DNA of 64,000 bases from Herbaspirillum huttiense (GTDB lineage Bacteria > Pseudomonadota > Gammaproteobacteria > Burkholderiales > Burkholderiaceae_D), in assembly GCF_004367745.1 (NCBI RefSeq), contig NZ_CP037993.1, positions 4,712,001 to 4,776,000 of the forward strand, in the 5' to 3' direction. The number at the start of each line of letters is the position of its first letter. The first letter of the stretch is position 1. The position numbers and the translations under genes are program-made. This document shows positions 57,708 through 64,000 of this stretch, in pieces. The notes under the pieces are model-generated. The model ran no database searches, was not told the origin of the DNA, and was given only the letters and a program-made list of their open reading frames with translations.

Positions 57708-59039
57708 ATGGCCGGCCTATCACACACGCAGAACAAGGAAACCGATCTCTCCACCCACAGCGTCCCCGCCAGCGCGCGCATGGGCAAACTGTCGCTGACG
57801 ATGGCCTGGTGGGCCGTCTGCAGCGCGATCTTCTACATCGTCGTGGGGGCATCGCTGGCGCTGACCTACGGCGCGCGCAATGCCTTGATCGGCATGGTGC
57901 TCTCTGTCATCAGCTACGGACTCATCAATGCCTGCATCAGCCGCTACGCCATGCGCACCGGCCTGTCGGTGGCCCTGTTCTCGCGCATCCTGTTCGGCCG
58001 GCTCGGGGCCTCGCTGGCCACGCTGATCTTCTTTTCCACCGCGATCTATTACGCCGTCTTCGAGGGCTCGGTGATTGCGGTGGCCCTGCATCATCTTTAT
58101 CCCTCACTGCTCTATCCGGTCGCGGCGCTGATCGTGGTGCTCTACAGCGTGCCGCTGGTGTTTGGCAGCGTGCAGAACTGGCTGGACAAGTTCAACGGCG
58201 TGCTGCTGCCGTTCTATCTGCTGGGCCTGCTGATGGCGCTGGTGCTGGCGGTAAGCCAGTATGGCTACCAGCCGCAGTGGCTGGACTTCGGCCCGGCGGT
58301 GCCGCCGGCGGACGGCTGGTGGAGCTGCTTCACGTATTACATGGGCGTATGGGTATTGATGATGTTCACCTTCGACTATGCCCGCTTCGGCAAGCCGGAA
58401 GATGCGACGTATCACGGCCGCTTCAATTTCGGGATGCCCTTCTACCTGGTCACCATCCTGCTCAACGGCGCCGCCGGCATCTACCTGGCCAGCAGCATTC
58501 CGCAGGATGGCCCGCTGTCCGAGGTGTCGGTGGTGATGGCCATCCTCAAGCTGATGGGCTTCTGGGGACTGCTCTTCGTCTGGGTCACGCAGACGCGCAT
58601 CAATACCGCCAACTACTATCTGGCAACGGTCAACATGCAGGCCTTCTTCGGCAACCTGCTGGGCCTGCACGCCTCGCGCCTGGTGTGGTCGGTGGTGGTC
58701 GGGGCAGTGGTCTATGCGCTGATGCTGGCGGACGTGTTTTCCTATCTGCTCAAGGCACTGGCCTATCAGGGCGTGTTCGTGGTGGCCTGGGTGGGCGTGG
58801 CGCTGGCGCATATTCTCACCGTACCGGATCACGCTGGCACCGGTGAAGGGTCGGCCGGCATCAATCGTGTCGGACTGGGTGCATGGTTCTGCGGCGTGGT
58901 GCCGGGCTTCGTGCTGATGGAGATGACGGGCTTCTGGCCATCGCTGTCGGCGCCGCTGACCTTCGTGGCTTCAATGGGGGTGTATGCCTTGTGGCAGCAG
59001 CGGGGACGCGCGGGCAAGACCTGGCAGACGGCAGAGTGA
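57708..59039 (+). CDS. NCS1-family permease (cytosine/purine/hydantoin-like)
   Basis: 443 residues from the ATG at 57708 (CTGGAG upstream), with about 12 membrane segments. SLTMAWWAVCSAIFYIVVGA, the inverted-repeat fold spacing and FTFDYARFGKP near residue 225 fit the purine-cytosine permease family. These import nucleobases, hydantoins or allantoin with Na+ or H+. As the last gene of the pxp operon it probably imports the operon's substrate. The 200 bp before it contains no gene. Confidence 0.88.
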   Translation: MAGLSHTQNKETDLSTHSVPASARMGKLSLTMAWWAVCSAIFYIVVGASLALTYGARNALIGMVLSVISYGLINACISRYAMRTGLSVALFSRILFGRLGASLATLIFFSTAIYYAVFEGSVIAVALHHLYPSLLYPVAALIVVLYSVPLVFGSVQNWLDKFNGVLLPFYLLGLLMALVLAVSQYGYQPQWLDFGPAVPPADGWWSCFTYYMGVWVLMMFTFDYARFGKPEDATYHGRFNFGMPFYLVTILLNGAAGIYLASSIPQDGPLSEVSVVMAILKLMGFWGLLFVWVTQTRINTANYYLATVNMQAFFGNLLGLHASRLVWSVVVGAVVYALMLADVFSYLLKALAYQGVFVVAWVGVALAHILTVPDHAGTGEGSAGINRVGLGAWFCGVVPGFVLMEMTGFWPSLSAPLTFVASMGVYALWQQRGRAGKTWQTAE

Positions 59040-59060
59040 TTCCGTTCCGGTACAACACGA

Positions 59061-59083
59061 AGGCACCCGCGGGTGCCTTTTTT
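59061..59083 (+). terminator. Terminator of the pxp operon
   Basis: A perfect palindrome AGGCACCCGCGGGTGCCT followed by T6 lies 21 bp after the permease stop. It cleanly separates the operon from the PAAR-effector module. Confidence 0.9.
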
Positions 59084-59252
59084 CATGGCTGGACAATCCT
59101 GCGGCCAGCCACCCTGCGACACCGGCCACCGAAGATTTTCGAGGATCGACAAAGCTTAGCGACGATTGCCCTGATTTGCCCGCCCGGCCAACTTATCCCG
59201 CCAAAAAGATCTTGATAGCCTCGACCGCTTTGACAGCGATCAGGAGCTTGAT

Positions 59253-59822
59253 ATGGCAATCATCGGTTTCATCGTGATGGGCGACCGCACCTCACACGGC
59301 GGGGTAGTGATGTCGGGTGATCCGACCTGGACGGTGGACGGCCAGCCCATCGCCCGCATCGGCGACAAGGTAAGCTGTCCGCGTTGCAAGCGCGTGGCGA
59401 CCATCATCAGCAGCCGCTTCCCGACGATCATGGACAACGGCCAGCCGGTGGTCTATGACCAGGACGTCACCGACTGCGGCGCAATCCTCTACTCACGGCA
59501 CAACAATCACGCTGGCTGGGGTTCGCCAGATGACGACGGGATCACCAACACGCCACCGGAACAACACGTCCCCCGCCAGGCAGCGCGCTTCCAGGAGCAC
59601 TTCGTCCTGCGCAACAACACCACCGGCGAACCGCTCGCGGGAGTGCCCTACCTGATCAAGACGGGCGACGGCCGGACGGTGGAAGGCGAGACCGATGCCC
59701 AAGGCCGCACGGACGTGGTCTGGACTGATTCGCCGCTGCCGCTGCAAGTGATCGCGCGTCCCAAACCGATGGGTGGCGCTGATCCCTACCATGTGCCGGA
59801 GTGGCGTAGCGAGGATATCTGA
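59253..59822 (+). CDS. PAAR-domain spike-tip protein with a docking-like C-terminus
   Basis: 189 residues. The PAAR core (about 1-85) has IGFIVMGDRTSHGGVVM, IARIGDKVSCPRCKR and CGAILYSRHNN, with Cys/His residues expected to hold Zn. The C-terminal part (about 110-175) reads QEHFVLRNNTTGEPLAGVPY, then DAQGRTDVVWTD. This is a transthyretin-like segment also recognisable at the end of the VgrG at 14622-17501. It caps the VgrG spike and probably carries the nuclease encoded next, whose ATG overlaps its stop codon by 1 nt. Confidence 0.9.
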   Translation: MAIIGFIVMGDRTSHGGVVMSGDPTWTVDGQPIARIGDKVSCPRCKRVATIISSRFPTIMDNGQPVVYDQDVTDCGAILYSRHNNHAGWGSPDDDGITNTPPEQHVPRQAARFQEHFVLRNNTTGEPLAGVPYLIKTGDGRTVEGETDAQGRTDVVWTDSPLPLQVIARPKPMGGADPYHVPEWRSEDI

Positions 59823-60811
59823 TGGGAGAAGGTATCTCGCCATCGTCCCGCCCAATCGGCCGCTCGGGTACGCACCAAGGCCCCAGAGGCCGCGTGCTGT
59901 CGCTCGACAATCCCATGGATCGGAGTTACCTGTGCGCGGTGATGTGCATGTGCAATCAGGGGACCAAGCTCAAGGACAGCCTCGGGCGTGCACTGAAGCA
60001 GCGCTGTACTACCGCCAGCATCTGGAATGACGAAGAGCGCAACCAGCTGGTCTGGCGCTACAAGGCTGAAGTCGGGTACAGCATGGCAAGCCATCCGCCT
60101 GCGCCGCTGATGAGTCGGGAACAACCCAATCGTGCCAGCCGGTTTCCGCTCGGACGGGCCATGGCCGATGGGCTGCTCAAAAGACAGTTGGACGGCAAGC
60201 CGCAGAAGGGGCTGTTGAGGATTCCGGACTGCATCATTCTTGCGACTACAGGCGAAGAATTGGCCTCCATGCGGGCCTCGGGGAAGATTGATTGGAAGCG
60301 GCTGATGCCAGTGCAGGTGAATATTGAGCGGGTGGTGGAGATCAAGTTCGAAGGCGACGGGCTTGACGAAGAGCAGATGAGCGACTATCAAACGATCGCA
60401 GGGGATCCGGATAAGTTTCGCTTGCTCACGATCGCAGAGTGCGATTGTCAACGCGATTCATCTGCGCCTGTGCAAGACCCCATACGTGCCCCGGTCACAA
60501 CACCAATGGAACAGGAACGCAAGGCAAAAGATCACTGGTATAGCCGGACGCCACCTCTCCCTGCTCCCATACCACCCCCACAACCGGTCAAGCCACGCTA
60601 CGGACCCATCGCATCACAAGACGAAGGTATACCGCTTGCCGACTATCTCAAAGGTGCCGCCGTGGTCGGCGGCACGATTCTGGTGGGTGCCATTGCCATT
60701 GCAGCCCTTCCTCTTGAGGCGGCAGGTGCTGCCGCTGCGGCGTTGGTCGTACTGGTAGCCGGCACAAGAACGGCCAATGCGAATCAAAAAAGTGAAAAGG
60801 ACAAACACTGA
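59822..60811 (+). CDS. VRR-NUC nuclease, T6SS effector (TseV-type)
   Basis: 329 residues. The VRR-NUC (PD-(D/E)xK) core is visible: PD at 135-136, then VVEIKFEGDG with E173 and K175, then EEQMSDYQTIAG (Q185, Y189) and the closing ECDC. VRR-NUC T6SS effectors are known DNA nucleases with immunity partners. An N-terminal Cys-rich segment (CAVMCMCNQ) is of unknown role. A Pro-rich linker (about 240-265) leads to an Ala/Val-rich hydrophobic stretch (about 280-315). The context PAAR - nuclease - DUF3396-type immunity supports the effector call. Confidence 0.88.
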   Translation: MGEGISPSSRPIGRSGTHQGPRGRVLSLDNPMDRSYLCAVMCMCNQGTKLKDSLGRALKQRCTTASIWNDEERNQLVWRYKAEVGYSMASHPPAPLMSREQPNRASRFPLGRAMADGLLKRQLDGKPQKGLLRIPDCIILATTGEELASMRASGKIDWKRLMPVQVNIERVVEIKFEGDGLDEEQMSDYQTIAGDPDKFRLLTIAECDCQRDSSAPVQDPIRAPVTTPMEQERKAKDHWYSRTPPLPAPIPPPQPVKPRYGPIASQDEGIPLADYLKGAAVVGGTILVGAIAIAALPLEAAGAAAAALVVLVAGTRTANANQKSEKDKH

Positions 60812-62004
60812 TGAAACATGGTTTTGACAAAATCGAAGAGCTGTTACCGGATTTCCAATATGTAGATGATGAACGGATCATCGTCAGTGTAGGCCTGACT
60901 GCCACACTATTTTTCTGGAGCGGCCACAGTTCAGAAAAGCGCGCTGCGTTGGTCGAATTCTTCGAAGCTTACGCGGAAGCTCACGGTAGCCAGTTGAAAT
61001 GGGGATGCGACCCGGAGAGCTGGAAGACGAGAAAACTCGCCAATACCAATTTTCCAAAGCTACGCGACTATGTGGCCACCCTTGATGAAGATGACTGCGT
61101 CAATTGGTACCTCGCATCCAGCGCACACCGTGAGGAGGCATCCGAGTACGTCATCACATGCCTGACCGAACGTGGTTGGCACAAGGGACGTATTTCAAAA
61201 CTGCATTTCCAGCTACCTCGCAAACACGCCTTCGATCCCCATCATCGCAAAACGCTTGACAGCTTGCTACTGCGCGCGATCGAAACACTCAAACCCTTCC
61301 ATGGCCGAGTGGGACTGGCCGCCGTCCTGCCCGAGCAAAGTATTCACTACGAGCCGGAAGCTTTTGATCTGGCGACGCGCTACCGCACGCTCTACATTCC
61401 CGGTGCCGGTGACTTCATGCGCGCGCCCTTTGGCCCGAAGAGCGTTGACTGGATCACGATCGTAGGTGATGTCCTGGCCGAGCGTTGCGGTGGGATCAAC
61501 GCCTATGCGGATCATTGTCGCCAGCTTGGCATCACATCCATTCGTCACGGAAATTCTCTGGTATTGCGCACAGGAGAGACGCCGGAAATCGGACCAGTCG
61601 ACGAGGCAATATCGGAGGACTATGCGAGAGTCAATACAGCACTGCGTCCCTTGCGCGACGGTGCCTACAATTCCATGGGCAGCGCATCCAATTGGGGCGA
61701 ACTGCGCTTCAATCGTTTCACCTCTGATCTTTGGATTCGCCGCTTTGAACAAAGAGATGCGTGGCCGCCCATCTTCCCGCTTGATCCAGCGTCCCCGCTT
61801 GCGGGGAGCACGCTCAAAAAGAAAATCAGATTGAAAACAGGCCAGTCCAGCCCTTGTTATGGCCGCTTCCATCGCCCCGGCACAGAGAAATTCGGCGTGA
61901 TCCTGATGCCTGGTGACATTGCCCCCTACTGGCTGAACCTGGGACCGCACGGCGAATTCCTCGGACGCGAGGCCATCACCTGGGAACTGCTCGCCGAACT
62001 CTGA
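60811..62004 (+). CDS. DUF3396-type T6SS immunity protein, copy 1
   Basis: 397 residues, no signal peptide, so cytoplasmic, as expected for immunity to a nuclease. I recognise it as the type VI immunity (DUF3396) family from KWGCDPESW, LAAVLPEQSIHYEPEAFDLA and RRFEQRDAWPPIFPLDP. The start overlaps the effector stop by 1 nt (TGATG). It should bind and block the nuclease just upstream. It is strongly similar to the gene at 62217-63410. Confidence 0.85.
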   Translation: MKHGFDKIEELLPDFQYVDDERIIVSVGLTATLFFWSGHSSEKRAALVEFFEAYAEAHGSQLKWGCDPESWKTRKLANTNFPKLRDYVATLDEDDCVNWYLASSAHREEASEYVITCLTERGWHKGRISKLHFQLPRKHAFDPHHRKTLDSLLLRAIETLKPFHGRVGLAAVLPEQSIHYEPEAFDLATRYRTLYIPGAGDFMRAPFGPKSVDWITIVGDVLAERCGGINAYADHCRQLGITSIRHGNSLVLRTGETPEIGPVDEAISEDYARVNTALRPLRDGAYNSMGSASNWGELRFNRFTSDLWIRRFEQRDAWPPIFPLDPASPLAGSTLKKKIRLKTGQSSPCYGRFHRPGTEKFGVILMPGDIAPYWLNLGPHGEFLGREAITWELLAEL

Positions 62005-62025
62005 CTAACCTGCCACGTTGGAGCC

Positions 62026-62220
62026 ATGTCCAAAAGGAATCTGTCCTCAACTTCGAGACGAAAAATCATCTCTGCGGCAATTGGCAGGTCTCGGGAATCA
62101 GGGGCAGTTACGAACTCATGCGATGCGGCAGGTGCAGCTGCGGCGGCTCTGGTGGTGATGGTAGTCGGTACCAGAATTACCAATACCTCTCCCACAGATA
62201 AAAAAGACAAAGGCGAATGA
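62026..62220 (+). pseudogene. 3' stub of a VRR-NUC effector gene
   Basis: The last 32 codons (from 62125) read AAGAAAAALVVMVVGTRITN then a Lys/Asp-rich end. They align with the effector's C-terminus (AAGAAAAALVVLVAGTRTAN). The first 30 or so codons are basic and unlike the effector. The catalytic domain is absent, so this is what remains of a second effector after deletion. The 4-bp overlap with the following immunity gene is preserved. Confidence 0.8.
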
Positions 62221-63410
62221 AAGACAAATTGCAGAAAATCGAAGCCCTGCTTCCGGATTTTCAATATGTGGATGATGACCGGATCATCACAAGTGTCGGC
62301 CTGACCGTCTCTCTTTATTTCTGGGGCGGCCATAGACCGGAGAAACGCCAAGCAATCATTGAATTGTTCGAGGCGTACGAAGAAGCCTACGGGAGCGAAT
62401 TGAAGTGGGGTTGCGATCCCGAGAGCTGGCAGACCAGAAAACTTGCCGGCAAAAAGTTTCCCAAGCTTCGCGACTACGCCGCCAAGCTCGATGAAGATGA
62501 CTGCATCGAGTGGTACCTTTCTTCCGGGGAGCATCGCGAGCAGGCGACCGAATATGCGATCTTTTCCCTGACCGAACGTGGCTGGAACAAGGGCTGCATA
62601 TCAGAGCTTTACTTCCAGCTGCCACGCAGTCACGCATTCGATCCTCATCATCGCAAGACGCTGGACAACTTGCTACTGCGCGCGATCGAAACACTCAGTC
62701 CCTTCCATGGCCGAGCGGGATTGGCAGCCGTCCTGCCCGAGCAAAGCATTCACTACGAACCTGAGGCATTTGATCTGGCGACCCGCTACCGCACGCTCTA
62801 CATTCCCGGTGCCGGTGACGAAATGCGCGCTCCCTATGGACCGAAGAGCGTTGACTGGATCACGATCGTAGGTGATGTCCTGGCCGAGCGTTGCGGTGGG
62901 ATCAACGCCTATGCGGATCATTGTCACCAGCTTGGCATCACATCCATTCGTCACGGAAATTCCTTGGTAATGCGCGCAGGGGAGACGCCGGAAATCGGAC
63001 CAGTCGACGAGGCAATATCGGAGGACTATGCCAGAGTCAATGCAGCACTGCGCCCCTTGCGCGACGGCGCCTACAATTCCATGGGCAGCGCATCCAATTG
63101 GGGCGAGCTGCGCTTCAATTATTGCACCTCCGATCTGTGGATTCGACGCTTTGATCAAAGTGACGCGTGGCCGCCCGTTTTCCCGCTTGATCCCGCAGAC
63201 CTGCTTGCAGGAAGCACTCCCAAAAGGAAAATCAGATTGAAAACAGGCCAGCCCAGCCCCTGCCATGGCCGCTTCCACCGCCCCGGCACAGAAAAATTCG
63301 GCGTGATCCTGATGCCCGGCGACATCGCCCCCTACTGGCTGAACCTGGGACCGCACGGCGAATTCCTCGGACGCGAGGCCATCACCTGGGAACTGCTCGC
63401 CGAACTCTAA
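62217..63410 (+). CDS. DUF3396-type T6SS immunity protein, copy 2 (orphan)
   Basis: 397 residues, the same length as the copy at 60811-62004. Residues from about 160 to the end are nearly identical between copies, while the first 160 differ at many sites (for example HSSEKRAALVEFFEAYAEA here reads HRPEKRQAIIELFEAYEEA). Its own effector is reduced to the stub immediately upstream. It may retain protection against nuclease variants delivered by relatives. Confidence 0.85.
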   Translation: MKDKLQKIEALLPDFQYVDDDRIITSVGLTVSLYFWGGHRPEKRQAIIELFEAYEEAYGSELKWGCDPESWQTRKLAGKKFPKLRDYAAKLDEDDCIEWYLSSGEHREQATEYAIFSLTERGWNKGCISELYFQLPRSHAFDPHHRKTLDNLLLRAIETLSPFHGRAGLAAVLPEQSIHYEPEAFDLATRYRTLYIPGAGDEMRAPYGPKSVDWITIVGDVLAERCGGINAYADHCHQLGITSIRHGNSLVMRAGETPEIGPVDEAISEDYARVNAALRPLRDGAYNSMGSASNWGELRFNYCTSDLWIRRFDQSDAWPPVFPLDPADLLAGSTPKRKIRLKTGQPSPCHGRFHRPGTEKFGVILMPGDIAPYWLNLGPHGEFLGREAITWELLAEL

Positions 63411-63526
63411 ACCCTTGGCAACCTGAGCGCAGCCCTCAAAAACCCTGCCTGGCCGTCGTCCATTCACCGCATTTTTTTCGGCAAACAGACTTGCCCCCTG
63501 CGGCGAATACCCCCCATAATCACCGC

Positions 63527-64000
63527 ATGAATCGCGGTGATTACACTTACCTCTGGCAGGCTCCCGACTGGCCCCGATGGCGCTACGACCTCAACGTCCT
63601 GGCCGCACCACTGGCCGAGGTGAGTCATGCGCAAGGCCTGCTGCTGGGCCGGCTGGCCGATGTGGGACTGGGGCTGCGTGATGAAGCCAACCTGCTGGCC
63701 CTGACCGAGGACGTCCTCAACACCAGCGCCATCGAAGGTGAACAGCTCAATCTGGCCTCGGTACGCTCTTCCGTGGCACGTCGCCTGGGTGTCGACATCG
63801 GTGCCTTGGCCCCGGTGGATCGCCACGTGGAAGGGGTGGTCGACATGATCTTCGACGCCACCACGCATCACCGCAAACCACTGACGGCCAAGCGTCTCTT
63901 CGGCTGGCATGCGGCCTTGTTCCCGACCGGCTATTCAGGGATGAGCGAAATCATCGTCGGCGACTGGCGCGATGATGCCCAAGGCCCCATGCAAGTAGTC
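63527..64000 (+). CDS. Fic-family protein, class II, partial
   Basis: 158 residues are present before the right edge. The N-terminal region (DUF4172-like: YLWQAPDWPRWRYD) is followed by the auto-inhibitory alpha-helix motif T-S-A-I-E-G in VLNTSAIEGEQLN, which fits the (S/T)xxxE(G/N) consensus and its N-terminal placement in class II Fic proteins. VRSSVARRLGVD, LFGWHAALFPTGYSGM and the final GPMQVV match the family. The catalytic HPFxxGNGR motif lies outside the window. The 116 bp before it has no gene. Confidence 0.9.
   Translation, partial: MNRGDYTYLWQAPDWPRWRYDLNVLAAPLAEVSHAQGLLLGRLADVGLGLRDEANLLALTEDVLNTSAIEGEQLNLASVRSSVARRLGVDIGALAPVDRHVEGVVDMIFDATTHHRKPLTAKRLFGWHAALFPTGYSGMSEIIVGDWRDDAQGPMQVV

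Overview
This is a high-GC proteobacterial chromosome segment, most likely from a betaproteobacterium of the Oxalobacteraceae and most like Herbaspirillum. That assignment is inferred from protein character and gene order: an mla-his-tat superoperon, a short-form HisG, petABC next to sspAB, and a bidirectional type VI secretion (T6SS) locus. I see no CRISPR array, insertion sequence, prophage or rRNA.

Region 1 (1-22077) is T6SS and its cargo. A leftward run encodes a TPR-type lipoprotein, TssB, TssC, Hcp, TssE, TssF, TssG, ClpV and a VgrG that runs off the left edge. A divergent rightward run encodes TssJ, TssK, TssL, a second VgrG with a C-terminal extension, and a cargo island. TssA and TssM are not in the window. 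The island holds a DUF2515-like candidate effector, two paralogous exported immunity-like proteins, an unrecognised ORF, and a scar. The scar is a 302-bp copy of the ycaO 3' end abutting a 101-bp copy of an internal vgrG segment. It looks like the footprint of a tandem duplication or replacement of the unit vgrG - cargo - ycaO.

Region 2 (22261-32603) is housekeeping: OsmC-YcaO fusion, tRNA-Thr(TGT), sspB/sspA, petABC (cytochrome bc1), mscL, a NIF3-family protein, a DegQ/DegS-type protease and a DUF2461 protein.

Region 3 (32619-50334) is a very long, almost gapless leftward series: mlaFEDACB, an ABC-2 exporter, a BolA-family gene, murA, hisG, hisD, a beta-class DNA methyltransferase, hisC, hisB, hisH, hisA, hisF, hisI, hisE, a HIT protein, tatA, tatB, tatC. 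It ends at a strong terminator shared with the convergent DUF2461 gene.

Region 4 (50703-59083) holds ychF, a truncated HigA-type antitoxin, and a LysR regulator divergent from a pxpA - BCCP - biotin carboxylase - pxpB - pxpC - NCS1 permease operon. By domain content this operon is a split relative of urea carboxylase.

Region 5 (59253-64000) is a second T6SS cargo module: a PAAR protein, a VRR-NUC nuclease effector, a DUF3396-type immunity protein, an effector 3' stub and a second immunity paralogue. The start of a class II Fic protein runs off the right edge.

The recurring theme is T6SS effector/immunity turnover. Both cargo islands keep duplicated immunity genes beside truncated remnants of what used to precede them.
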